From contig JAGVPN010000149.1 of NCBI GenBank assembly GCA_020052215.1, positions 1 through 9,277 on the forward strand: 9,277 bases of DNA, read 5' to 3'. The translations under genes were made by a program, and so were the position numbers. Source of the stretch: Syntrophobacterales bacterium. GTDB taxonomy: Bacteria; Desulfobacterota; Desulfobaccia; Desulfobaccales; 0-14-0-80-60-11. Shown piece by piece: positions 1 to 5,315 of the stretch (positions within the stretch are counted from its first letter, which is position 1; every line of letters starts with the position of its first letter). A model generated the notes under the pieces. That model had not been told where the DNA came from, did not search any database, and was given only the letters and a program-made list of their open reading frames with translations.

Positions 1-408
1 CATGATATTGGAAAAATCGGGGTGCCCGCCGAGATCCTCTCTAAGCCCGGCCGTTTGAGTGATACGGAGTACAACCTCATAAAGGGGCACTCCCAAGCCG
101 GCTGCGAGATCTTTGCGGGTATAGATTTCCCTTTTCCGGTAACCCAAATTGTGGCGCAGCATCACGAAAGGCTTGATGGCTCGGGGTATCCCTGTGGCTT
201 GGAAGGCCATGATATCATTTTAGGAGCCAGAATCCTGGCGGTGGCCGACGTGGTGGAGGCCATGGCCTCCCACCGGCCCTACCGCCCGGCCCTGGGGATT
301 GAGGCGGCCATGGAGGAAATCACCAAGCATAAGGGCATCCTTTATGATGCAGAGGTGGCAGAAGCTTGTACGAAGCTCTTCCAAGAGAAGGGATATACTT
401 TAGATTGA
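1..408 (+). CDS. HD-GYP domain protein, C-terminal part (5' end outside window)
   Basis: The reading frame is open at the first base, so only the last 135 residues are visible. The fragment begins inside the HD-GYP metal-binding core: HDIGK (residues 1-5 of the fragment), a following GH at 29-30, the signature HHERLDGSGYP at 54-64, and VADVVEAMASHRPYR at 81-95, which corresponds to the usual D-Y/V-x-A-M/L-x-x-x-R-P-Y-R segment. In this family the His and Asp residues bind the metal centre that hydrolyses cyclic di-GMP, so a phosphodiesterase role is likely. Many HD-GYP proteins have an N-terminal receiver, PAS or GAF domain, and none can be seen here. A GTG at position 22 is an internal valine, not a start. 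The gene is separated from the menaquinone genes by about 460 bases and is probably unrelated to them. Family assignment is firm; the sensor part and the target process are unknown. Confidence 0.93.
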   Translation, partial: HDIGKIGVPAEILSKPGRLSDTEYNLIKGHSQAGCEIFAGIDFPFPVTQIVAQHHERLDGSGYPCGLEGHDIILGARILAVADVVEAMASHRPYRPALGIEAAMEEITKHKGILYDAEVAEACTKLFQEKGYTLD

Positions 409-487
409 TGCTCTGGTAACTTCAGGCCGATTTTAGAATAGATGACATCCATGGGTGGTCCAAACCGAAGTGCCACACTAATTGAAA

Positions 488-516
488 AACCTCCTAAAAC
501 AAAGGGGGTTGCTTTT
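488..516 (+). terminator. Possible intrinsic terminator after the HD-GYP gene
   Basis: AACCTCC (488-494) can pair with GGGGGTT (504-510), with one G-U wobble and a 9-nt loop. It is followed by GCTTTTC with a four-T run. It lies 80 bases after the HD-GYP stop codon in the right orientation. The stem is short and the T tract is poor, so this is only a candidate. Confidence 0.3.
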
Positions 517-690
517 CGTTGCCTTCATCATCACTGCCCCGTACCCCCACCTTGGGGTCCTGCCAAAATACTTTGATACCCAAACCATATCTGCACTTTG
601 TCGTACAGCCCAGCCGCCACCGCGAAGCCTTCTTTGGCCTGGGCGTCAGGTTTTGCTTGGCCCTCAAATCGGAGCTTTGATCCCATTTGG

Positions 691-713
691 GTTCCCAAGC
701 CAAGCTTGGGAAC
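691..713. repeat. Palindrome with 9-bp arms (GTTCCCAAG / CTTGGGAAC)
   Basis: GTTCCCAAG at 691-699 and CTTGGGAAC at 705-713 are perfect inverted copies separated by 5 nt. A half-copy of the same motif (AGCTTGGGAACGAG) recurs at about 4037-4050 just before the MTAP-fold gene, which supports a dispersed repeat family rather than a local structure. Confidence 0.7.
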
Positions 714-725
714 CAGGAAATGGTG

Positions 726-767
726 GCACAGGCGTCCCGCCTGTGCTGGCGCAGGCTGAAGCCTGCG
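726..767. repeat. Twin hairpin repeat, copy 1
   Basis: Two hairpins stand side by side: GCACAGGCG / CGCCTGTGC (726-734 and 738-746, 3-nt loop), then CGCAGGCT / AGCCTGCG (750-757 and 760-767, 2-nt loop). A related pair with the same second hairpin core (GCAGGCT / AGCCTGC) lies at 1601-1646, on the other side of tetR. No T tract follows, so these look like dispersed REP-like repeats rather than terminators. Confidence 0.75.
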
Positions 768-837
768 GCTACAAAAAAACAATCTCCAGTTGAAAAACCC
801 TTTGCTCAAGAAGCCCAACCAACACGGTAAAAATCCC

Positions 838-866
838 TTGTCATCCGGCCAGGGTTTTGATATGAC
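838..866 (+). promoter_or_regulatory. Probable sigma-70 promoter of tetR
   Basis: TTGTCA (838-843, five of six match to the -35 consensus) is followed after exactly 17 nt by TATGAC (861-866, four of six match to the -10 consensus). The -10 box overlaps the left arm of the TetR-type operator at 862-877, as expected for autorepression. Transcription would begin near 873, only a few bases before the ATG at 876. Confidence 0.45.
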
Positions 867-877
867 CAAGTGGTCAT
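862..877. promoter_or_regulatory. Putative TetR operator 1 (autoregulatory)
   Basis: ATGACCAAGTGGTCAT is an inverted repeat with 7-bp arms (ATGACCA / TGGTCAT) around a 2-nt centre. It covers the -10 box and both possible start codons of the tetR gene. The other site, at 1703-1718 before mqnE, read on the minus strand is ATGACCGAGTGGTCAT, identical at 15 of 16 positions. Palindromes of this size at their own promoters are typical of TetR-family regulators. Confidence 0.7.
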
Positions 878-1526
878 GAGTGAAGAAGCGGCCCTCTCGA
901 CTTTTCGGCACCTGCCCCCGGACAAGCAGGAACGGGTGCTGACTGCCGCGCTGGCGGAGTTCGCCGACCAGGGCTATCATCAAGCCTCCCTGAACCGCAT
1001 GGTGGCCCAGGCGGGGATCGCCAAAGGCTCCCTCTACCAGTATTTTCCCAACAAAGAAGGGATGTTTGCCTATATCTTCCAGTTTGCCCTCAAGCTGGTG
1101 CGGCGCACCCTGACCACGGTCAAGGAAGAGACCCTGGAAGAGAATTTTTTTGTCCGGCTGGAAAAATCCCTCCTGGCCGGGGTGGCCTTCTCCCGGGAGC
1201 ATCCCCGGATTTTCAGCCTCTATCTGAAGATTCAGTTCGATAAAAACGTACCGTTCCGGGAAGAATTCCTGGCCGCAGTGCGCCGCCACGCCACGGAATA
1301 TTTCGCCTCCCTGGTGCGCCGGGCCCAGAGCCGGGGTGAACTGCGGCCCGGCGTCCCCCGGGACGCGACCCTGTTTCTCCTGGACGCGGTGTTCGACCGG
1401 TTCCTCCAGGCCGTGGCGGTCCCGGCCCTGGACGTCACCCTGGGCCTGCACCAGGCCACGGACGCGGCCATCCATCAACATGTTCGGGAACTCGTCGGCC
1501 TTCTGAAGGATGGCCTGATGGCCTGA
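876..1526 (+). CDS. TetR/AcrR-family transcriptional regulator, likely regulator of the menaquinone genes
   Basis: This 216-residue protein has the TetR DNA-binding domain at its N-terminus. The helix-turn-helix runs through about residues 38-58 (SLNRMVAQAGIAKGSLYQYF), followed by the family's typical PNKEGMFAYI segment. The remaining helical part (about 70-216) is the variable ligand-binding and dimerisation domain, so the effector cannot be read from the sequence. The start is uncertain: ATG at 876 is used here, and an in-frame GTG at 870 would add two residues. Neither has a Shine-Dalgarno sequence, and the next in-frame Met lies inside the HTH. With the predicted transcription start near 873 the mRNA may be leaderless. 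The length is normal for the family. The gene sits directly upstream of mqnE, and matching operators lie at both promoters. This suggests autoregulation plus control of the cluster, most likely as a repressor. The stop is followed at once by a 7-nt repeat tract. Confidence 0.92.
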   Translation: MSEEAALSTFRHLPPDKQERVLTAALAEFADQGYHQASLNRMVAQAGIAKGSLYQYFPNKEGMFAYIFQFALKLVRRTLTTVKEETLEENFFVRLEKSLLAGVAFSREHPRIFSLYLKIQFDKNVPFREEFLAAVRRHATEYFASLVRRAQSRGELRPGVPRDATLFLLDAVFDRFLQAVAVPALDVTLGLHQATDAAIHQHVRELVGLLKDGLMA

Positions 1527-1547
1527 GCAGTGGTCAGTAAGCAGTAA
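1527..1547 (+). repeat. Heptamer tandem repeat (GCAGTGG-TCAGTAA-GCAGTAA)
   Basis: Three 7-nt units of the form NCAGTRR begin at the base immediately after the tetR stop codon. The same type of 7-nt unit is found at 2819-2839 and 3895-3908, and related TCAGC-type units lie at 6521-6541 and 6737-6771. Confidence 0.6.
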
Positions 1548-1593
1548 AGACCTAAAGTAAGGTAATAACTGACCGCGCTTGACAGTAAAAGTT

Positions 1594-1676
1594 TTTGGTG
1601 GCACCGGCATCTTGCCGGTGCGCCTGCGCAGGCTGGAAGCCTGCGCCACCAAAGGCGGCGGGCGGGGACGCCCGCC
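1594..1676. repeat. Twin hairpin repeat, copy 2, plus a third GC-rich hairpin
   Basis: GCACCGGCA / TGCCGGTGC (1601-1609 and 1613-1621) is followed by GCGCAGGCT / AGCCTGCGC (1626-1634 and 1638-1646). An outer pair, TTTGGTGGC / GCCACCAAA (1594-1602 and 1645-1653), encloses both, so the block can fold as a three-way junction. A further hairpin, GGCGGGCG / CGCCCGCC, follows at 1657-1664 and 1669-1676. The block is a diverged relative of 726-767. The third hairpin is followed shortly by a run of eight T (1687-1694), which could give it some terminator activity between tetR and mqnE. Confidence 0.75.
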
Positions 1677-1702
1677 CTGTTCCAAATTTTTTTTCAATTC
1701 AT

Positions 1703-1718
1703 ATGACCACTCGGTCAT
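1703..1718. promoter_or_regulatory. Putative TetR operator 2 (mqnE promoter)
   Basis: ATGACCACTCGGTCAT has 6-bp inverted arms ATGACC / GGTCAT around four bases. Read on the other strand it differs from operator 1 at a single base. It ends two bases before the mqnE ribosome-binding site AAGGAG (1720-1725). TATGAC (1702-1707) may again be the -10 box, as at tetR, although the -35 region here is poor. A protein bound here would block transcription of mqnE and whatever is cotranscribed with it. Confidence 0.65.
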
Positions 1719-1731
1719 GAAGGAGATACTC

Positions 1732-2832
1732 ATGGTCCTTTCAGGCATCCAGGACCCGGCGCTTCATCCCATTTATGACAAGGTGGCGGCGGGGGCGCGT
1801 CTGAGTCGGGAAGACGGCGGCACCCTGTTCGACAGCCCCGATCTGTTGGGGGTGGGACGCCTGGCCCAGATGGTTAAGGAGCGCCTCCACGGCCGCCGGG
1901 CCTACTTCATCTATAACCAGCATATCAATTACTCCAATATCTGCGTCAACGGCTGCAAGTTTTGCGCCTTCGGGCGCAAGGCCGGAGAACCCGGGGCCTA
2001 TGAGATGAGCCTCCCGGAGGTCTTCGAGAAGGTGGAGGCCAGGGCCCACGAGCCCATTACCGAGATTCACATCGTGGGCGGCTGCCACCCCGACCTGCCG
2101 TTTGCCTATTATCTGGACATGCTCCGGGGGATCAAGGCCCGGCGGCCGGAGGTCCACCTCCAGGCCTTCACCGCGGTGGAGGTGGCCCACCTGGCCCAAA
2201 AGGCCGGCCTGAGCCTGCCCGATACCCTGGCGGCCTTGAAAGAGGCGGGCCTGGGGTCGCTCCCCGGCGGCGGCGCCGAAGTCTTCAGTCCCCGGGTGCG
2301 CCAAAGCCTCTGTCCGGAAAAGCTCTCCCCCGAGGGCTGGATAGAGGTGGCCCAGGTGGCCCACGGCCTCGACCTCAACACCAACGCCACCATGCTCTAT
2401 GGCCACCTGGAGACCGTGGCGGAGCGGGTGGACCATCTGGTAAGGCTGAGGGAAGCTCAGGATGAGACCGGCGGCTTTTTGGCCTTTATTCCCCTGGCCT
2501 TCCACCCGGCCAACACCGGCTTGAGCGATCTGGCCGGCCCCAGCGCCATCGACGACCTCAAGACCCTGGCCATCTCCCGGCTGATGCTGGACAATTTTCC
2601 CCACATCAAGGCTTTTTGGGTGATGCTGGGTCCGAAACTCTCCCAAATCTCCCTGTGTTTCGGGGTGGACGACGTGGACGGCACGGTGATGGAGGAGCGC
2701 ATCACCCACATGGCCGGGGCCCAGACCCCCCAGGGGCTGACCCGGGCCCAGTTGCAAGCCCTGATCCGGGAGGCGGGCTGCGAGCCGGTGGAACGGGATA
2801 CCCTGTATCGGGTAGTGGTCAGTAGTCAGTAG
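1732..2832 (+). CDS. mqnE: Aminofutalosine synthase (radical SAM, futalosine menaquinone pathway)
   Basis: MqnE joins 3-[(1-carboxyvinyl)oxy]benzoate to the adenosyl group of SAM with loss of CO2, giving aminofutalosine in the cytoplasm. The 366-residue product shows the radical-SAM cluster motif CVNGCKFC (Cys71, Cys75, Cys78) in the family context HINYSNICVNGCKFCAF. It also has VGGCHPDLPFAYY (115-127), LPGGGAEVFSPRVRQSLCP (177-195), TNATMLYGHLET (217-228) and DETGGFLAFIPLAFHPANT (244-262), all characteristic of MqnE rather than MqnC. The start at 1732 is chosen because AAGGAG (1720-1725) lies 6 nt before it. An in-frame ATG at 1717 lies inside the operator and upstream of that ribosome-binding site. 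The last residues (VVVSSQ) and the stop come from a 7-nt tandem repeat (2819-2839) and are probably not part of the ancestral protein. The gene is followed after 39 nt by its paralogue mqnC. Confidence 0.95.
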   Translation: MVLSGIQDPALHPIYDKVAAGARLSREDGGTLFDSPDLLGVGRLAQMVKERLHGRRAYFIYNQHINYSNICVNGCKFCAFGRKAGEPGAYEMSLPEVFEKVEARAHEPITEIHIVGGCHPDLPFAYYLDMLRGIKARRPEVHLQAFTAVEVAHLAQKAGLSLPDTLAALKEAGLGSLPGGGAEVFSPRVRQSLCPEKLSPEGWIEVAQVAHGLDLNTNATMLYGHLETVAERVDHLVRLREAQDETGGFLAFIPLAFHPANTGLSDLAGPSAIDDLKTLAISRLMLDNFPHIKAFWVMLGPKLSQISLCFGVDDVDGTVMEERITHMAGAQTPQGLTRAQLQALIREAGCEPVERDTLYRVVVSSQ

Positions 2833-2839
2833 TCAGTAG
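2819..2839 (+). repeat. Heptamer tandem repeat (TCAGTAG x3)
   Basis: Three exact copies of TCAGTAG, with a partly matching unit before them (2812-2818), span the end of mqnE. The mqnE stop codon (2830-2832) is the TAG of the second unit. The tract thus overlaps coding and intergenic DNA. Confidence 0.85.
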
Positions 2840-2871
2840 GTTTGGTGAGACAGAACTATAGAGGTTAACGG

Positions 2872-3909
2872 ATGATTTTTGGCAAGCGTCTGGATCGTGA
2901 TCAAGCCCGGCAACTGTGGGACCTGGACCTCCTGACCTTAGGGGCCGCGGCCGACCGGGTGCGCCGGCGCCTCAATCCCGGCAACCGGGTCACCTTCGTC
3001 ATCGACCGGAATATCAACTACACCAACATCTGCACCTCTGGCTGCCGCTTCTGCGCCTTTTACCGGCCTCCCGGGGCCGGCGACGGCTACGTTCTTGACT
3101 GGGAGACGCTCGCGGCCAAGCTCACGGAACTCAAGGCCCTCGGCGGCAGCGGGGTCCTGCTCCAGGGCGGCCTCAACCCGGAGCTATCCCTGGCCTATTA
3201 TCTAGAACTCGTGAGTTTCATCCGGGGCTTCGGCCTGGCGGTCCACGGCTTCTCCCCGCCGGAGATTTTTTATCTGGCCGAAAACAACGCTCTCAGCCTG
3301 GAAGAACTGATTCGCCGCCTGATGGACGCGGGGCTCAGTTCCATTCCCGGGGGCGGGGCCGAGATCCTGGTGGACCGGGTGCGGCAGCAGATTTCACCGC
3401 ATAAATGCTCGGCCTTCCAGTGGCTGGAGGTCATGGCCGCGGCCCACCGCGCCGGTTTAAAAACCAGCGCCACCATGATGTTCGGCCACCTGGAGACCCG
3501 GGCGGAACGGGTGGAACACCTGGTCAAAATTCGGGAACTCCAGGACGATACCGGCGGCTTCACCGCCTTTATCCCCTGGACCTACCAGCCGGGAGGCACC
3601 AACCTGGCGGGCGCGGCCCTGGGCGCGGTGGAGTACCTGAAAACCCTGGCTATCTCCCGTCTGGTGCTGGACAACGTGCCCCATCTCCAGGTCTCCTGGG
3701 TGACCCAGGGACCCAAGGTGGCCCAGGTGGCCCTGAAATTCGGGGCCGACGACTTTGGCTCCACCATGCTGGAAGAAAACGTGGTGGCCGCCACCGGCGT
3801 GGGCTTCCGCCTGACCCGGGCCGAAATCGACACCCTGATCCGCCAGTGCGGCTACGAGCCGCGGGTCAGGGATCATCGGTATAATTTGGAAGCTAGCAGT
3901 GAGCAGTAG
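2872..3909 (+). CDS. mqnC: Dehypoxanthine futalosine (DHFL) cyclase (radical SAM)
   Basis: MqnC cyclises dehypoxanthine futalosine to cyclic DHFL, the step before MqnD in the futalosine pathway. The 345-residue protein has the radical-SAM motif CTSGCRFC (Cys54, Cys58, Cys61) in the MqnC-type context RNINYTNICTSGCRFCAFYR. The family segments LLQGGLNPEL (96-105), HGFSPPEI and SIPGGGAEI follow. The start at 2872 has GAGG (2861-2864) 7 nt upstream. The protein is clearly homologous to the preceding MqnE along its length (GGGAE, TMxFGHLET, DDTGGF, LDNxPH), so the two genes form a tandem pair of old paralogues. The spacing of 39 nt fits cotranscription with mqnE. The C-terminal ASSEQ is encoded by a 7-nt repeat (3895-3908) and is likely a late addition. 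Confidence 0.95.
   Translation: MIFGKRLDRDQARQLWDLDLLTLGAAADRVRRRLNPGNRVTFVIDRNINYTNICTSGCRFCAFYRPPGAGDGYVLDWETLAAKLTELKALGGSGVLLQGGLNPELSLAYYLELVSFIRGFGLAVHGFSPPEIFYLAENNALSLEELIRRLMDAGLSSIPGGGAEILVDRVRQQISPHKCSAFQWLEVMAAAHRAGLKTSATMMFGHLETRAERVEHLVKIRELQDDTGGFTAFIPWTYQPGGTNLAGAALGAVEYLKTLAISRLVLDNVPHLQVSWVTQGPKVAQVALKFGADDFGSTMLEENVVAATGVGFRLTRAEIDTLIRQCGYEPRVRDHRYNLEASSEQ
3895..3908 (+). repeat. Heptamer tandem repeat (AGCAGTG-AGCAGTA)
   Basis: Two 7-nt units of the same family as at 1527 and 2819 form the final codons of mqnC. The stop TAG (3907-3909) starts inside the second unit. Confidence 0.6.
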
Positions 3910-3912
3910 ATA

Positions 3913-3935
3913 TGTAGGGCGGGCACTGCCCGCCG
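3913..3935. repeat. GTAGGG-type GC palindrome, copy 1
   Basis: This 23-bp stretch contains the palindrome GGCGGGCA-C-TGCCCGCC (3918-3934) preceded by TGTAG. It is an exact reverse-complement match of 6680-6702. A related perfect palindrome lies at 6596-6623. There is no T tract, so this is a repeat rather than a clear terminator. Confidence 0.8.
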
Positions 3936-3961
3936 TTTCCGCTGATTCTCGTGAATTATCC

Positions 3962-3978
3962 GGTGCGTAAGACGCACC
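3962..3978. repeat. Hairpin GGTGCGT-AAG-ACGCACC
   Basis: Perfect 7-bp arms surround a 3-nt loop in the mqnC to MTAP-like spacer, 27 nt after the preceding palindrome. Its role is unknown. It is GC-rich like the other intergenic hairpins and has no run of T behind it. Confidence 0.6.
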
Positions 3979-4006
3979 CTTCGTTTCTGACTGCGACGGC
4001 AACCTT

Positions 4007-4027
4007 GAACTTTGAACTTTGAACTTT
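4007..4027 (+). repeat. Heptamer tandem repeat (GAACTTT x3)
   Basis: Three exact GAACTTT units precede the MTAP-fold gene. A TTG inside the tract (4012) could extend that gene by 18 codons in frame, but the extension would be repeat-encoded and has no ribosome-binding site, so it is rejected. Confidence 0.85.
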
Positions 4028-4065
4028 TCAAGCAGCAGCTTGGGAACGAGCAGATAAGAAGCCAA

Positions 4066-4932
4066 ATGACACCAACGATAGCCATAATCGCCCGGGTAGG
4101 GGCGCATCAAGCCTTGGCGGCGGCGGGTTTGGAGCCGCACCACACCGAGGTTTACTCCACCCCGTATGGGGACAGCCGCCCGGTGCATTGGTTCCGGCAG
4201 GGGGGGATTGATTTTGTCGTGCTGTCCCGGCACGGGGAGGCGGGTTACGAAATATCCGCGCCGTTCATCAATGCCCGGGCCAATCTCTTCGCCTTGAAAG
4301 CGTTGGGGGTGAGCAAGATCCTGGCCTGGGTGGCGCCCGGGTCGCTCAGGGAGGAGATGGCCCCGGGGGACCTGGTGGCGCCCCACGACGTGCTGGACGA
4401 AGGCCAGGGCGGACCCCACACCTTCTATTCCGGGGTGGGGTGGGGTTTTATCAGGCACCACCCCCTGTTCTGCCCGGAGCTCCGGGCGGCGATGCTGGGA
4501 GCGCTGGCGGAGGTTCCCTTTCCGGTGCATGATCGGGCGGTCTACGTGGCCACCACTGGCCCGCGCCTCGAAACCGCCGCGGAAATCTGCAAGTTCGGCC
4601 TCCTGGGGGGCGACCTGGTGGGCCAGACCCTGGCGCCCGAGGTCTTCCTGGCCCGGGAACTGGAGTTTTGTTACACGGCCCTGACCTACGTGGTGAATTA
4701 TGCCGAAGGGTTGGTGGATCGGCCCTATCAGCCCGGGGTGCTGTTTGAAGGGCTGGCCACCCCGGCGGAAGTGGCGCGGGTGCGGGCGGTGGAAGCGGCC
4801 TGGCCGGAGTTAATCATAAGGCTGTTGCCAGCCCTGGCCGCAACCTCCCGCCGCTGCCCCTGCCCCCGGCTGATGGAACGCTACCGCCTGAGGGGCGATA
4901 TCGGTGATGACTGGCGGACCTGGGTAAGATGA
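4066..4932 (+). CDS. MTAP-family nucleoside phosphorylase/hydrolase; candidate futalosine-cleaving enzyme
   Basis: This 288-residue protein has the fold and order of motifs of methylthioadenosine phosphorylase (MTAP): LSRHGEAGYE (53-62), INARANLFALKALGV (68-82), GSLREEMAPGDLV (92-104), TTGPRLETAAEI (163-174) and DLVGQTLAPEVFLARELEFCY (183-203). Aligned by eye to human MTAP, Arg60-His61 correspond to Arg55-His56, but the GGTG loop with Thr18 is missing and Thr93 is replaced by Val89. Both Thr residues contact phosphate in MTAP. Asp220, which reads the adenine amino group, is Asn211 (VVNYAEG), the residue type used for 6-oxopurines. Standing next to mqnC and mqnX, the enzyme probably removes hypoxanthine from futalosine, replacing the absent MqnB, and may be a hydrolase. 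A plain methylthioinosine or purine nucleoside phosphorylase is the alternative. The start at 4066 (MTPTIAIIAR) has only a weak purine-rich AAGAAG before it and excludes a repeat-encoded extension. Confidence 0.88.
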   Translation: MTPTIAIIARVGAHQALAAAGLEPHHTEVYSTPYGDSRPVHWFRQGGIDFVVLSRHGEAGYEISAPFINARANLFALKALGVSKILAWVAPGSLREEMAPGDLVAPHDVLDEGQGGPHTFYSGVGWGFIRHHPLFCPELRAAMLGALAEVPFPVHDRAVYVATTGPRLETAAEICKFGLLGGDLVGQTLAPEVFLARELEFCYTALTYVVNYAEGLVDRPYQPGVLFEGLATPAEVARVRAVEAAWPELIIRLLPALAATSRRCPCPRLMERYRLRGDIGDDWRTWVR

Positions 4933-4966
4933 TGGGGGAAAAGGGAAAAAAGGAATCATTTCGCCT

Positions 4967-5243
4967 CAGCACTGTCCGGTTTGGTTTTTGCAAAGGAGGA
5001 TGCTCGTTATACGTCGTCCAACAATTCATAAACTCGCTAACGCACTTTTTGCTCCGAAAAGATTACTTCCCCCTCACCCTGACCCTCTCCCCCATTGGGG
5101 GAGAGGGAAAAAAGTGGGACAGATATTATATTTTATGGTTACTAAACCAGGCGACATCACCTACTCCCTCTCCACCCGCTTCGGGGGGAGGGTTGGGGTG
5201 AGGGCAGAACAACCGTATGCAATTTTCTAACCGGACAGTGCTG
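4967..5243. mobile_element. MITE-like non-autonomous insertion, 277 bp, with 9-bp target duplication
   Basis: The element begins CAGCACTGTCCGGTT (4967-4981) and ends with its perfect inverse AACCGGACAGTGCTG (5229-5243). Inverted similarity extends imperfectly for about ten more bases. It is flanked by exact 9-bp direct repeats ATTTCGCCT at 4958-4966 and 5244-5252, the mark of a transposition event. It encodes no transposase; short frames inside translate only repeat sequence. It sits in the spacer between the MTAP-like gene and mqnX, which would otherwise be about 97 bp. It must have been mobilised by a transposase elsewhere. The family is not assignable by eye; a 9-bp duplication is compatible with several DDE families, for example IS4-like. 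Confidence 0.9.
5071..5204. repeat. Nested CCCTCACCC-type inverted repeat inside the MITE
   Basis: The 22 bases at 5071-5092 and the reverse complement of 5183-5204 match at 19 positions, so the pair forms a long imperfect stem within the element. The left copy also holds its own perfect hairpin: CCCTCTCCCCC (5083-5093) pairs with GGGGGAGAGGG (5097-5107) around a 3-nt loop. Similar CCCTCACCC-CCCTCTCCC blocks are common dispersed repeats in many bacterial genomes. Confidence 0.75.
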
Positions 5244-5315
5244 ATTTCGCCTGGTAATCATGGCGAATAAACGGAAGTTCGTGGTGAAAAACTAATTGAT
5301 GCCGATAAAACCGAA

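Larger units (their letters stand above)
409..861. other. Gene-free spacer rich in palindromes
   Basis: No credible gene is seen between the HD-GYP gene and tetR. A 103-codon frame at 482-793 begins at a TTG without a ribosome-binding site, and its second half is translated from palindromic repeats. The long minus-strand frame over this area is the complement of tetR plus repeats. The spacer holds a weak terminator-like hairpin (488-516), a TTGAAAAACC direct repeat (482-491 and 790-799), a 9-bp-arm palindrome (691-713), a twin hairpin (726-767) and the probable tetR promoter at its right end. Confidence 0.7.

Noticed and set aside
482..793. 103-codon open frame on the + strand before tetR
   Set aside because: It starts at TTG with no ribosome-binding site, and its C-terminal half is translated from the palindromic repeats at 691-767; the peptide looks like a repeat product, not a protein.
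531..1748. 405-codon open frame on the minus strand
   Set aside because: It is the complement of tetR and the flanking repeats. Long antisense frames are common in such GC-rich DNA, and it shows no recognisable domain.
3913..3978. Hairpins after mqnC as an intrinsic terminator
   Set aside because: Both stems are stable but neither is followed by a T tract, and copies occur elsewhere as repeats.
4012..4065. 18-codon N-terminal extension of the MTAP-fold gene from TTG 4012
   Set aside because: The extension is translated from GAACTTT repeats and has no homologous place in the MTAP family, whose N-terminus aligns from MTPTIAIIAR.
4929..5230. Two overlapping frames of 80-90 codons inside the MITE
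   Set aside because: Their products are mostly the translated CCCTCACCC-type repeat, and they show no transposase motif.
5256..5295. 11-codon frame (ATG GCG AAT ...) between the MITE and mqnX
   Set aside because: Too short and without a ribosome-binding site. It may be a chance frame, and it is not in frame with mqnX.
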